Below are positions 50,695 through 60,433 of a stretch of 64,000 nt of DNA, piece after piece. Position numbers and translations under genes: made by a program. The notes under the pieces were generated by a model. It searched no databases, was not told the DNA's origin, and saw nothing but the letters and a program-made list of their open reading frames with translations. Location: assembly GCF_016827605.1 (NCBI RefSeq), contig NZ_JAEPJQ010000007.1, positions 62,001 through 126,000 of the forward strand, given 5' to 3'. This stretch comes from Hyunsoonleella ulvae (GTDB taxonomy: Bacteria; Bacteroidota; Bacteroidia; Flavobacteriales; Flavobacteriaceae). How positions within the stretch are numbered: position 1 is the stretch's first letter; each line of letters begins with the position of its first letter.

Positions 50695-51138
50695 AATTAT
50701 ACTGTTTTGTTAAGTCTAAGCTAAATTTGGTTTTGTGAAATTAGTATTTTGTTAGCTTGTTTTTTTAAAAAATAGGTAAATGGCAAATAAAAAAGTTAAA
50801 TGAATTCGTTTAATTATTAGTTTATATTTTGTTATGATGAATCTATTTGTTTGTTTTCTAATTAGTTAAGTGGGAATAGTTATTAAAACTTATTAACATA
50901 TCTGCTATTTATTTCCACTGTAACCTTATTTTTGCGCTGCTATTTAAGAATTCGTAATCCAAAAGGGAATTTAATTCGTATATATTTTAATTAATAAGTT
51001 TGTTGTAAACCAACACTTACATTTAGTTTTTTTATCGATAAAATATGTATTTAATCGAAAAGACTCAATTTCAATATGTATTTTATCGAAAAAAAATAAC
51101 CTTTTAACGTTTTTTAAAAAAATATAAATATTATTGCA
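50695..51138. promoter_or_regulatory. Divergent 444-base control region between the MBOAT operon and the beta-helix gene
   Basis: No gene is seen. It must hold promoters for both flanking units. A plus-strand -7-like TATTTTTG lies at 50927-50934 without a clear -33 partner. No TAnnTTTG was found for the minus strand. The right third carries repeated TCGA-centred boxes. Confidence 0.4.
51032..51092 (+). repeat. Repeated TCGA-box operator-like site
   Basis: TTATCGATAA (51032-51041) is a perfect palindrome. ATATGTATTTAATCGAAAA (51043-51061) and ATATGTATTTTATCGAAAA (51074-51092) are 19-base direct repeats with one mismatch, 31 bases apart, about three helix turns. They sit 75-135 bases before the beta-helix start and look like binding sites for a regulator. 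Confidence 0.5.
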
Positions 51139-51168
51139 ATGAATAAAATTCCCAAATCTCAAAGAATT

Positions 51169-53238
51169 ATGAAAAAGACATCCAATTTAATAATTTACTT
51201 TTTTCTAGCAACTATTACTTGTGTATCTTGTAATACAGAGGAATTATATGTTGAACCAGAACAGGTTGAAGAAGAAGTTGTTGACAAAACTGAAGAAGAG
51301 CCTGTAGAAGAAGAAGAGCCCGTTCAGGTAGATACAAGTTTACCATGTGATTTTGATTTAAGTAATATACAACCTAACTCAACAGTTGTTATTAATTGTA
51401 TCCTAGATTTAGGGGGACAAACTATAAACCTACCAGAAAATATAACTTTTGTTTATGAAGGTGGGGATATAGTTAATGGTCAGTTAAATTTTGCCGATGG
51501 AGGTAATTTTGATACCGTGTTTATGAATTCCTCTCTAACAATAGGAGGAATTGCTCCTGCTATGAAGGATCCGGTTTTCGTATTTAAACCTGAACGATGG
51601 AAGATAGTTGAGGGTAGAGTCTCCGATGAACAAGCCAAGACCAATACTGATTTAATGGAAGAATATTTCCTAACGGTTAAAAACCTTGGAATCAGTACTT
51701 TTAAAATTGACAAGTTGGATGCTTATTTTAAAGTTGATGGTTTTCTTAATCAAGCAGTTCCGGAATTGCATGCTATAAATATTCCTTCTGATTTCAATTT
51801 AGAAATGACTTCAAACACACATTTAAGAATGCAGCCTCATGGTCACTTCAGAGCAGTGTTACTTGGTATATACGATGAAAAGAATATAAGTGTTACTGGA
51901 GGCGTTTTACATGGAGACAGAGAAGAGCATAATTATGGTTCTGGATTTGTAGACTCAGATGGTGCTACGGGTAATACACATGAATGGGTAACTGTGATGG
52001 CCATAAAAGGGGGGCAAAATATAACGATAGATAATGTGACAATGATGGATCCTGCGGGAGATTGTTTAAGTATTGCGAGTATATATCATTATTTTGACCC
52101 AAGACACATCAGATCAAAAAATATAAGTATAAATAATACAAAATTTATTAGAGCTCGTAGAACTAACTTTGTAATTACCAGTGCAGAACAGGTAACAATA
52201 GAAAATAGTGAGTTTATTGATGGAGGAATTGATATGCCTAATTCGAATGGGGCTGCCCCATCTTCAAACTTAAATTTTGAACCAGTACGAGGGAAAGATC
52301 CTGCTACTGGAGAGATTATTGAATATGAAAGAGTAAGTCACATTTACATAAGAAACAATAAACAGATTGTTAATGATAAAGCTGCTAACCCTAAAGCAGG
52401 AGACTTTCAAATATCACATGGAAACGGTCCCATTATTATAGAGGGTAATGAAATGGTTAACACAGGTATTTCTTTCACTACTGTAGACGGATTAATAATC
52501 AGAAATAACGAAATCATTAACGGAGAGATAGCTGCAGGTGGTTCTGGAAATATCAATAGAACTGACACTGTATTTGGAAACGAGATATATGGAAACACCG
52601 TTGTGACTGATAAAACAGCTATTAGTATTGCAGGAAACGGTACAACAGTGAGAAACAATACTTTTGAAGGTAAAATCGGGGCTTCTTTCGGAGCTGGGGC
52701 TACAAATACTTCAGAAGGATCATCTAATACAATATTTAGAGATAATGTGATTAAAGCTGAAAATAGAGGTATTACAAGTATGAACACCTTATCTAACGTT
52801 TTAATCGAGAACAATGAAATTATGATGTTAGCAGGTAGTACTTTTGGTCTTGTACTCACAAACAGTTGGGATAGTGTGACAGAGGAAGCGAATTTTATTG
52901 TTAGAGGAAATACTATTACTGGAACTAAATCTGGGACAGAAAGAGGGGCACCTTCCAGTGTTATAGGTGCAAACTCAATAACCCTTGAAAATAATAATAT
53001 GGGAGAGATTCAGATTAATGGAGGTAGAGACATTAATGTTATTGATAATAAAATAGAGGGAAGTATTGGTAGTAATGGTGTTTTATTTTATGCAGATGCA
53101 CCAAATACATTATTTGACAGTAATGAAATTACTATATACCCAACCAAAACCCCTTTAAATATCGACTGTGTTGCTATGGCTAATGGTATAAGTCTTTCTT
53201 CTACTACCTTTGAAAACCAACAGTGTATTGAAAAATAA
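51169..53238 (+). CDS. Right-handed beta-helix surface lipoprotein
   Basis: From the ATG at 51169 the product has 689 residues with a lipoprotein signal ending TCVSC. A strongly acidic linker follows (EELYVEPEQVEEEVVD and on, about 20-45), which may be a surface-export signal as in Bacteroidetes lipoproteins. The rest has repeated short coils such as NITIDNVTMMD, SINNTKFIRA, TIENSEFIDGG and IIRNNEIINGE, the mark of a parallel beta-helix. Such proteins bind or cleave polysaccharides. It lies inside the polysaccharide locus on the opposite strand, so it may process or tether the product. No lyase catalytic site was recognised. Confidence 0.78.
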   Translation: MKKTSNLIIYFFLATITCVSCNTEELYVEPEQVEEEVVDKTEEEPVEEEEPVQVDTSLPCDFDLSNIQPNSTVVINCILDLGGQTINLPENITFVYEGGDIVNGQLNFADGGNFDTVFMNSSLTIGGIAPAMKDPVFVFKPERWKIVEGRVSDEQAKTNTDLMEEYFLTVKNLGISTFKIDKLDAYFKVDGFLNQAVPELHAINIPSDFNLEMTSNTHLRMQPHGHFRAVLLGIYDEKNISVTGGVLHGDREEHNYGSGFVDSDGATGNTHEWVTVMAIKGGQNITIDNVTMMDPAGDCLSIASIYHYFDPRHIRSKNISINNTKFIRARRTNFVITSAEQVTIENSEFIDGGIDMPNSNGAAPSSNLNFEPVRGKDPATGEIIEYERVSHIYIRNNKQIVNDKAANPKAGDFQISHGNGPIIIEGNEMVNTGISFTTVDGLIIRNNEIINGEIAAGGSGNINRTDTVFGNEIYGNTVVTDKTAISIAGNGTTVRNNTFEGKIGASFGAGATNTSEGSSNTIFRDNVIKAENRGITSMNTLSNVLIENNEIMMLAGSTFGLVLTNSWDSVTEEANFIVRGNTITGTKSGTERGAPSSVIGANSITLENNNMGEIQINGGRDINVIDNKIEGSIGSNGVLFYADAPNTLFDSNEITIYPTKTPLNIDCVAMANGISLSSTTFENQQCIEK

Positions 53239-53244
53239 TTTTTA

Positions 53245-55140
53245 TTATTTGGTATAGATTTGGAAATACCATTTTTGAAAACAATAAAACGACCATACTT
53301 TAAACGTATGGTCGTTTCCATTTATGTGTTCTTTTACTAAATTATTGATGTTGGCATAATCGAAAATATGTTGTTTTTCTATTAAGCCTTTATCACAATA
53401 ACTCAACAATTCAGTCTTTAAAGTATTTCTTAACCAATCCCCAACAGGAACTCCAAAACCAGATTTTGGGTTGTTTAAAAAATTATCTGGAAATGCATCT
53501 TCAAAAGCCACCTTTAGGATATGTTTTTTGTCTGTTTTATTCATTAGGAATTCTTCAGGTAAAGAATTGGAAAACTGCCAAAGCTTCTTATTTAAAAAAG
53601 GAGCCCTACACTCTAAAGATGTTAACATACTTGTTCTATCTACTTTAACTAGCATATCTCCTTCTAGGCTGATATGTTTATCTATTAATCGATATTCTGT
53701 TAAATTATTAGGTGCAGAGATGCCTGTATGGTCGGCATAATATGAGAAAAGATTATCAGCTAAACGATCTTTTAATAAAAATTGAGGAAGTGCTCCCGAC
53801 GAAAAACCTAAAGAAATAATATCCCAGTAGTAATTATTGGTGTAGTCTATTGAATTCAAAAGCCTGTTTATGCGAAATCTCTTCCCTCTGTTATCATGTT
53901 TCGTTTTTAAAGCGTAAGGACCTACTTTCTTTAATAACTTATGAACTGTTTTAGGTACTATTCGAGTATAATAATCATTAATCTTGCCCATATAGTATTT
54001 ATTATAACCTCCAAAAACTTCATCACCTCCATCCCCAGTAAGGGCAACCTTTACGTGTTGGGATGTTTTATTTGCTACTAAATATGAAGGTAGGGAAGAA
54101 GAATCGGCAAAAGGTTCATCAAAGTTTAGAAGAATTTCATCAATATTATCTTCGAGATCAGTTTCTCCTAGTATAAATTCGTGATGATTACTATTTACAA
54201 TGTTAGCAACGATTCTAGCTTTGTCTGATTCGTCATAACTTTTTTTCTCAAATCCAATTGAAAATGTATTAATTTTGGAATCACTATTTTTTGCCAGGCA
54301 CCAGGTAACTACAGAAGAATCAACTCCTCCGGACAAAAATGTCCCAATCGGTACATCGGAAACCGAACGGCTATCAACACTTTCCTCTACTAACTCCCTT
54401 ACCTTTAAAGAAGCCTCTTCTTTAGGCATCTCGCTTTTTTCTATACGTTCTTCTTTATCAATAATATCGATTTGATAGCTATCATTTTTTAAATCGAAGG
54501 TAATTATGTGGTTTGGTTTTAGCTTAAATACACCATCATATATTGTAAAGGGAGCGGGGATGTAGGTAAGTCTAAAATATAAATTCAGTCCAATATTATC
54601 TATCTTAGGTTTTTCTCCGATAGCATTAATTAAGGATTTAAGTTCTGATGCCCAAATAAACTTATCGTTGTGTTTGGTATAATACAATGGTTTCTCTCCA
54701 AAGAAATCACGAGCTATAAATACCTTGTCTAACTTTTTATCATAGATGCTAAAGGCAAACATCCCATCTAATCTACCAAATGCATTGGTGCCATGGAATT
54801 CATAAAGTTTTAATATGATTTCTGTATCACTTGTGGTATTGAAAACGACACCTTCAGCCTCCAGTTCTTTTTTTAGTTTTTTGTAATTATATATTTCGCC
54901 ATTGAATACGATTACAATGTCTTTATCTTCACTGTACATTGGCTGATCTCCAGTACTTAAGTCTATAATAGACAATCTTCTCATACCCAGCCCCACGGAA
55001 TATTTATCTGTTGCGAACGTAAAATCTCCATGAGAATCTGGACCTCTATGAATGATCAGATCATTCATTGAGGTAATTAAAGATTTTAATTCTAAATTTT
55101 CTAGCTTTTTCGATGATACGAAACCATTTATTCCACACAT
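53245..55140 (-). CDS. asnB: AsnB-type glutamine-dependent amidotransferase
   Basis: The 631-residue product has the N-terminal glutaminase domain with Cys2 (MCGINGF), HRGPDSHG and the FNGEIYNY loop. An ATP-pyrophosphatase domain follows with SGGVDSS (270-276) and LTGDGGDEVFGGY. Stand-alone AsnB makes asparagine, but in polysaccharide loci homologues often amidate uronic acids, and the operon context favours that. It is the last gene of the third minus-strand operon, 5 bases from the upstream glycosyltransferase. Confidence 0.9.
   Translation of the reverse strand: MCGINGFVSSKKLENLELKSLITSMNDLIIHRGPDSHGDFTFATDKYSVGLGMRRLSIIDLSTGDQPMYSEDKDIVIVFNGEIYNYKKLKKELEAEGVVFNTTSDTEIILKLYEFHGTNAFGRLDGMFAFSIYDKKLDKVFIARDFFGEKPLYYTKHNDKFIWASELKSLINAIGEKPKIDNIGLNLYFRLTYIPAPFTIYDGVFKLKPNHIITFDLKNDSYQIDIIDKEERIEKSEMPKEEASLKVRELVEESVDSRSVSDVPIGTFLSGGVDSSVVTWCLAKNSDSKINTFSIGFEKKSYDESDKARIVANIVNSNHHEFILGETDLEDNIDEILLNFDEPFADSSSLPSYLVANKTSQHVKVALTGDGGDEVFGGYNKYYMGKINDYYTRIVPKTVHKLLKKVGPYALKTKHDNRGKRFRINRLLNSIDYTNNYYWDIISLGFSSGALPQFLLKDRLADNLFSYYADHTGISAPNNLTEYRLIDKHISLEGDMLVKVDRTSMLTSLECRAPFLNKKLWQFSNSLPEEFLMNKTDKKHILKVAFEDAFPDNFLNNPKSGFGVPVGDWLRNTLKTELLSYCDKGLIEKQHIFDYANINNLVKEHINGNDHTFKVWSFYCFQKWYFQIYTK
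53287..53317. terminator. Strong hairpin at the 3' end of asnB, possible terminator for the convergent beta-helix gene
   Basis: AAACGACCATAC (53287-53298) and GTATGGTCGTTT (53306-53317) form a perfect 12-bp stem with a 7-base loop. It lies inside the asnB reading frame, 49 bases beyond the beta-helix stop. The T tract is weak, so it may instead stabilise mRNA ends. Confidence 0.45.
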
Positions 55141-55145
55141 AAGAA

Positions 55146-56291
55146 CTATTCTAAATTATCTAAATAAAATTTTTGTAAAACTAAAGCATTACTTTTAATA
55201 TCGTAATTAGCCTCTATTATCTTCTTTTTCATATTTTCTCTTTTATAATCTATTAAATTCAATAATAGATTTGCCCATTCAACAGCTGAATCGTCTAAAG
55301 ATCTGAAATGAACTAGGCCGGTTACATTTATTTTAGAGGTTACCGTATTGGAAGTCAAAATTCTTAAACCAGATGCCTGAGCTTCAATTAAAGACACAGG
55401 TAAACCTTCATATAAAGAGGGGAACAATATAATGTCCATTCCGTTTAAGAGTTCATGAACATCATTTCTAACACCTAAAAAGTGTACGTTTTTCTCCAAT
55501 TTATATTTTTTTACTTTTTCTATAACCTGATTTTTCAGATGACCTTCTCCAATCAAGACCAGATCGATTTCGCTATTTTTATTGTGAATTTCATTAAAAA
55601 TATCGATTAGAAAAAAGTGATTTTTCTGATCGTCAAATCTACCAACATGCCCAATAATTCTTTTATTTTCAAGATTTAGGTCTTTTTTAATTTCTTGAGC
55701 TTTATCTGAATTAAAGACGAAATTCGAGCTGTCTATGGCGTTGTTAATAACATTTACCTTATCCATCTCGTGTTCTCCAAATAACCATTTACCAGCACTG
55801 GTGCCACAAGCAAAATAGTTTGTAGCTACCTTTAGCACTTTCTTCTTTAACAAATTTTGGATGCAATCTTTAATAGTAAATACCAGACGTTTATTTGGAG
55901 CGAAAAAAGAACCGATTGTGATGGGTTCAATGGCTATATGACTGTGAGCAACACGAGTTTTAGTACCAGCCTGCTTTGCTGCTTTAAGAACATAATAGCT
56001 TAACCCGTTTAGATGGGAGTGTACAACAGAGTAATGATGTGTCTTAAAGAACTCTTTTAACTTAGCCCTATATTTAAAGGCATTATTGGGGCTTATTGGT
56101 GGCATTCTATAAATTTTACCTCCCAAACTTTCGATCTCGTCATCAAATGCACCTCTTTCTTCACGATGCAATAAAAAATCGAACTGAACTTTTGAACGAT
56201 CCATATTTCGATAATAGTTCATTATCATAGTTTCAGCACCACCTCGATTCATTATTGTTAGTACCTGTAGCACACGAAAGGGTAGATTCAT
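55146..56291 (-). CDS. GT4-family glycosyltransferase (EpsF-like)
   Basis: The 381-residue GT-B enzyme starts VLQVLTIMNRGGAETMIMNYYR, the EpsF/GT4 acceptor loop. It has VHSHLNGLSYYVLKAAKQAG, then a donor domain with IGHVGRFDDQKNHFFLIDIF and FPSLYEGLPVSLIEAQASGL. It transfers one sugar of the repeat unit from a nucleotide donor. It lies one base from the GT2 gene upstream. Confidence 0.92.
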   Translation of the reverse strand: MNLPFRVLQVLTIMNRGGAETMIMNYYRNMDRSKVQFDFLLHREERGAFDDEIESLGGKIYRMPPISPNNAFKYRAKLKEFFKTHHYSVVHSHLNGLSYYVLKAAKQAGTKTRVAHSHIAIEPITIGSFFAPNKRLVFTIKDCIQNLLKKKVLKVATNYFACGTSAGKWLFGEHEMDKVNVINNAIDSSNFVFNSDKAQEIKKDLNLENKRIIGHVGRFDDQKNHFFLIDIFNEIHNKNSEIDLVLIGEGHLKNQVIEKVKKYKLEKNVHFLGVRNDVHELLNGMDIILFPSLYEGLPVSLIEAQASGLRILTSNTVTSKINVTGLVHFRSLDDSAVEWANLLLNLIDYKRENMKKKIIEANYDIKSNALVLQKFYLDNLE

Positions 56292-56292
56292 A

Positions 56293-57189
56293 TTACTTCT
56301 TTTTACGCGTTCTTATTAAAATATATAAGTATAAAAGTACTCCAGGAATAGTAGCTAAAAGAACTGTTAGCTTTCTTGGTGCTTTTTTCAAATAACTAAA
56401 GTTTCCAAACATTAAATTATTCGCCACATAATGTATTGCTTTTTTAAATCGATATGAAAACGTTCTTCCATATTGTATTTCAGAAATTCTAGAAAAAGCA
56501 AAACCTTTTGGGTGTCTTTTATATTGATGAAATATATTTAAGCTAGAACCGTCCAGCATATACTCTACGATACAAAGAGGTTTGTTTAGAGTCAATAGTT
56601 CGTAGTCCTGATCTATGAGCAAATATTTGTATCCCAGTGGTACAAACCTTTCTCCTTCAAAAAGCGGATAGTTGGGGTAGGAGTTTACTATTTCCGTTCG
56701 GTATACAAGTTTCTTATCACCATAAATTTTATGTTTCTCGTACAGGTCATATAATGTTGTTTTTGTAATATCTGGTGGAATCTCGTTTCCAATAATATTA
56801 TTATTCTTGTCTGCATCTAACCCTACAATTCCTGCGACACTCTCTTTTTCTGATTTTGAAAGTTTATTCCAAAAACCCAGTATATCTTTAACAGCATTGT
56901 CTGGCATAAAATCATCACTATCAATACAAACATTAAGTTCTGTATCAATTAAACTGTAGGCAGTATTATGAGCACCATGCATCCCTTGATTTTCCTGATA
57001 GTGATAGATGATTTCTATTATTTGTTCATCAATCCAGGATTTAATAAGTTCTTTGGTGTTATCATTAGAACCATCATCTATGATAAGCCATTTAAAATCT
57101 TTATTAGTTTGTCTTAATAGGCTTTCGTAACACTGATGTAAGCAATAAGCCCTATTATATGTTGGGGTAAATATAGTTATCTGTTTCAT
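56293..57189 (-). CDS. GT2-family glycosyltransferase
   Basis: The 298-residue GT-A enzyme has TIFTPTYNRAYCLHQCYESL at the start, DDGSNDNTKE (nucleotide binding) and the metal-binding CIDSDDFMPD. A weak hydrophobic segment near the C-terminus (LTVLLATIPGVLLYLYILI) may anchor it to the membrane. It adds a sugar to the lipid-linked repeat unit. The gene meets the polymerase gene directly with no gap. Confidence 0.92.
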   Translation of the reverse strand: MKQITIFTPTYNRAYCLHQCYESLLRQTNKDFKWLIIDDGSNDNTKELIKSWIDEQIIEIIYHYQENQGMHGAHNTAYSLIDTELNVCIDSDDFMPDNAVKDILGFWNKLSKSEKESVAGIVGLDADKNNNIIGNEIPPDITKTTLYDLYEKHKIYGDKKLVYRTEIVNSYPNYPLFEGERFVPLGYKYLLIDQDYELLTLNKPLCIVEYMLDGSSLNIFHQYKRHPKGFAFSRISEIQYGRTFSYRFKKAIHYVANNLMFGNFSYLKKAPRKLTVLLATIPGVLLYLYILIRTRKKK

Positions 57190-58293
57190 CTATCTTAAAA
57201 ATGCGTAATAAATGTATGACATAAAATATGTGAATGAGAAATATGCTAAAACTGTTTTACTTATCATTAAATGCTGATTCTTAAAAAACTGTTGTTTTAG
57301 AAAAGGGTAAATTATTACTAACCCCATAATAAACCAAGACAGATATGCAAAACGGTTGGAGAAATTTGCTCTTATTACCAATACCCAAAATGAATTGGCT
57401 AATATGTATGTGGAAAAAATTCTATTATAGAAAACATCAGAAAACCCTCTTTTGATAATAAAATAAAAACCAACAGCAACGGCACCACTACTATAAATTA
57501 AGAAATCCCATCTAAAACCAGAATTAGCGAAAGCCTCATCTTTCTCACCTACTAGGTACCCTCCAAATCTATCGTCTGCAAAACCCAAACTAGCAAACAA
57601 GTTTTCCCAAAAACCTCCTAAAACTAAAGATAAAGGTATGCAAGCAACCCAAAAATAGAAAAACAATTTTGGATTATTGTAATAAAATGTTACTGCGTAA
57701 ATCAATACAGGAAGTAAAAGAGTCTTATGGGTATAAATAGATAGTAACATAAGTACTATGTGTAGTACTTTATTGTTGCGATAAGCTAATGCCCATAAAA
57801 AAAATGATGTGGCCATCCCGTTTCTAATTCCGTTAGTACCATAAGTCCAAAATGAAAATGAAATGGTAAACATGAAAAAGGCATAGAACCAATATTTATC
57901 AAAAAGCTTTTTTGATAACTTAAACAAGGGAAACACATAAAGAAAGCAGCATGTAGTAAAAAAAGCATGAATCCCCATAACATTGGAACAGATTTTCATA
58001 AAATAATGAAAAAGAACATCCTTTGTTTCCTTAACTTCTCCTCCATTAATATAATATCTAAAGTGCTTTGCATAAGTACTCATATCACCGAAAAAGCGAC
58101 CACTAATTGGGCGTAGTCCTACATAAAATATCAAGAAGAATAATATTAGGTAACCGAAGAATTGAATAGACCCTATATTCCTCGAATCATTTAAATTTAC
58201 AGCTAACCCATTTACCATTACCAATAAAGTAGCAATAAGCATGAGGTTTATGTAAAAGTCATAATATAAGTCTAAAGGAATAAAATCTATCAT
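57190..58293 (-). CDS. EpsG-family membrane protein, probable polysaccharide polymerase
   Basis: The 367-residue protein has about 10 hydrophobic helices. Conserved EpsG-type elements are YVGLRPISGRFFGDMSTYAKHF (about 60-81) and a later STYILANSFWVLVIRANFSNRFAYLSW (about 300-326). It fits the Wzy-like role of joining repeat units outside the inner membrane. It is the only polymerase-like gene in the window. Confidence 0.85.
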   Translation of the reverse strand: MIDFIPLDLYYDFYINLMLIATLLVMVNGLAVNLNDSRNIGSIQFFGYLILFFLIFYVGLRPISGRFFGDMSTYAKHFRYYINGGEVKETKDVLFHYFMKICSNVMGIHAFFTTCCFLYVFPLFKLSKKLFDKYWFYAFFMFTISFSFWTYGTNGIRNGMATSFFLWALAYRNNKVLHIVLMLLSIYTHKTLLLPVLIYAVTFYYNNPKLFFYFWVACIPLSLVLGGFWENLFASLGFADDRFGGYLVGEKDEAFANSGFRWDFLIYSSGAVAVGFYFIIKRGFSDVFYNRIFSTYILANSFWVLVIRANFSNRFAYLSWFIMGLVIIYPFLKQQFFKNQHLMISKTVLAYFSFTYFMSYIYYAFLR

Positions 58294-58320
58294 AGCAAAA
58301 AAATTAAAACTTTTTAGACA

Positions 58321-59439
58321 TTATTCTTTATTAACTTCATTGAACATTTCTATCCATTTAGCCATAACTACTTCAATATTATAATTTTTAATATTTTTTT
58401 TAGCAGCCTTTCCCATATCCAATCTTTTCCCTTTATTTTCAATTAGTTCTACAACAGAATTTGCGAAAGTATCAATATTTTGTTCCGGAATTAAAATTCC
58501 TGATTCTTTTGTAATAATATTACGTGGACCATGAGGACAATCAAAAGAAATAATTGGTAATCCACATGCCTGGGCTTCTAATAGTACCAGAGGGAAACAT
58601 TCATTAAGAGAAGTCATAACAAAAAATGAAGATGACAATAGTGCAGCTTCAACATTGTTTGTATTTCCTTTTAGAATGACAATATGATTCAAATTAAGTT
58701 CATTAATTTTTTCTTTTAGATATTTTAAATAGCTCTCATCTCCATTACCGTAAACATACAGTTTCCAATCATTATGGATTTTTGCCACTTCACTCCAAAT
58801 ATCCATCAATATGTCAAACCCCTTAACTGGGGCAATTCTTCCAACTGTAACTGCGATTTTATTCTTTAATGCAGCACTTTTTTTAGAACTAAAAGTAGAA
58901 GGGTTAGGAATTACTACCGTATTTAAACTTTTATAATAGTTTAATTCATCTTTATTTAAAATAACTATTCTTTCATATTTTGATTCTACATAATCTGAAA
59001 ATCTATAGAAATACTTTTTAAATAAGCTTTTAGTATGCTCTCTTGAATAACTCTCAATAGACTTTGAAAAGTGAAATTCTTTTATCTTAGGAATAGATTT
59101 ATTTATAAAAGGAACAAAATAAGTGTCAGTACTATGACTGCAAATAGTTACAACATTCGGTTTTATTTGTGAAAGTAATCTGGAAAGTTTTATTATGTGC
59201 TTAGGAAGTTTTATCAAATTTTTTGGATGAAAATAGGATAGTCCTTCTTGGTATTGAGCCCCAACATCCACAAATACAATTTTATTATGAAAGTTATAAC
59301 AACGATTCTTATTTCGCTGTTGAGTAGTGATAATTGTAACCTCATAATTCAGAGAGGCTAAATAATTAGCCTTAACGGATAGAATACGTTCGATTCCACC
59401 GTGTTTATATACCTGATCTATGATAAAAACGACTTTCAT
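58321..59439 (-). CDS. GT4-family glycosyltransferase
   Basis: The 372-residue GT-B enzyme has FIIDQVYKHGGIERILSVKA at the start, AVTVGRIAPVKGFDILMDIW and TSLNECFPLVLLEAQACGLP. It resembles the enzyme at 60423-61541 over its full length (IERILSVKANYLA against LERVLALKSNYLI), so the two are likely paralogues. It adds a sugar to the repeat unit. Confidence 0.92.
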   Translation of the reverse strand: MKVVFIIDQVYKHGGIERILSVKANYLASLNYEVTIITTQQRNKNRCYNFHNKIVFVDVGAQYQEGLSYFHPKNLIKLPKHIIKLSRLLSQIKPNVVTICSHSTDTYFVPFINKSIPKIKEFHFSKSIESYSREHTKSLFKKYFYRFSDYVESKYERIVILNKDELNYYKSLNTVVIPNPSTFSSKKSAALKNKIAVTVGRIAPVKGFDILMDIWSEVAKIHNDWKLYVYGNGDESYLKYLKEKINELNLNHIVILKGNTNNVEAALLSSSFFVMTSLNECFPLVLLEAQACGLPIISFDCPHGPRNIITKESGILIPEQNIDTFANSVVELIENKGKRLDMGKAAKKNIKNYNIEVVMAKWIEMFNEVNKE

Positions 59440-59449
59440 GTTTAAACTC

Positions 59450-60433
59450 TTACCTTGTTATTAGTCTTTTAATTTTGCAAGCTATTAAAAAGGTTTCTTT
59501 GTTATTTGCTATTAAAATGAACATTCTTTGCAAGAAACTTTTGTTTTTAGACAGTTTTATAGGATAATTGTTGTTTGTTTTAAGCTTGTCTATAATACCA
59601 TTTATAAATTTGGTGTTGTATCTAAATCTGAACAAGCTAAATAAAAGCCCATATACAAAATTATCTAACCACAAAGTGAAAATCGCTTTACTTCCCGGAA
59701 AACTTGATTCGTTCTTATCCAAAAAACTTGTTAAATTCTTCAAGACAATCACAGAATCGTTTGCTAACCTTTCTAAATGTTCGTTAGTTCTAATATTGCT
59801 AATTGAGGTGGGAACAATTACATAATTATAGCCTGCTTCTTTTAGAGTTACTATTTTTTTTGAATAGAATATAGTTCTCAGGCTAAAATCAAAATCTGTT
59901 GCTGTTTTTAGTGAGGGATCAAAAGTAATTTTATTCGAAGCAATTAGCTTTCTTGAAATAACTTTAGACCATACATTATTATTAAATATCGAAGCCTCTA
60001 TTAACTCATTTCTGGTGTAAGTTTTGTCTTTCAATCTAAATCTCGACACAACACTTCCATCCGGATTAACAGTTTTATAACTAAGCACAACCATTTCTGG
60101 CTTGACCTGTTTCACAACATTATAAATACTAGAAAAAATTCCTGTATCTATGTAATCATCTGCATCAATGAACCAAATATATTTTCCTGTAGCTAATTGT
60201 AATCCTGTATTTCTTGTTGCTCCTTCTCCTGAATTTTCCTGTTCATGTAAACTAATACTTTGGTTTTTCTTAGCAAGCTCTTTTAGTAAGTCAGTACTTC
60301 CATCTTTCGAGCCATCATTTATAATAATCAGTTCAACATCTTGAAATGTTTTAGTTTGTTCAACAATAGAGTTAACGCATCTCTCTATATATTTTTCCGC
60401 ATTATAAACGGGTATTATTATACTAATAAGCAT
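59450..60433 (-). CDS. GT2-family glycosyltransferase
   Basis: The 327-residue GT-A enzyme has IIIPVYNAEKYIERCVNSIV, INDGSKDGSTDLL and the DADDYID metal site (about 95-101). The C-terminal 100 residues are basic and partly hydrophobic, as in capsule GT2 enzymes. It overlaps the upstream GT4 gene by 11 bases. It probably sets a branch or backbone linkage of the repeat unit; the sugar cannot be predicted. Confidence 0.92.
   Translation of the reverse strand: MLISIIIPVYNAEKYIERCVNSIVEQTKTFQDVELIIINDGSKDGSTDLLKELAKKNQSISLHEQENSGEGATRNTGLQLATGKYIWFIDADDYIDTGIFSSIYNVVKQVKPEMVVLSYKTVNPDGSVVSRFRLKDKTYTRNELIEASIFNNNVWSKVISRKLIASNKITFDPSLKTATDFDFSLRTIFYSKKIVTLKEAGYNYVIVPTSISNIRTNEHLERLANDSVIVLKNLTSFLDKNESSFPGSKAIFTLWLDNFVYGLLFSLFRFRYNTKFINGIIDKLKTNNNYPIKLSKNKSFLQRMFILIANNKETFLIACKIKRLITR

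Noticed and set aside
52407-52859. 150-residue open frame on the minus strand within the beta-helix gene
   Set aside because: It is antisense to a well-supported gene, with a composition explained by the repeated N/G/T codons of the plus strand.
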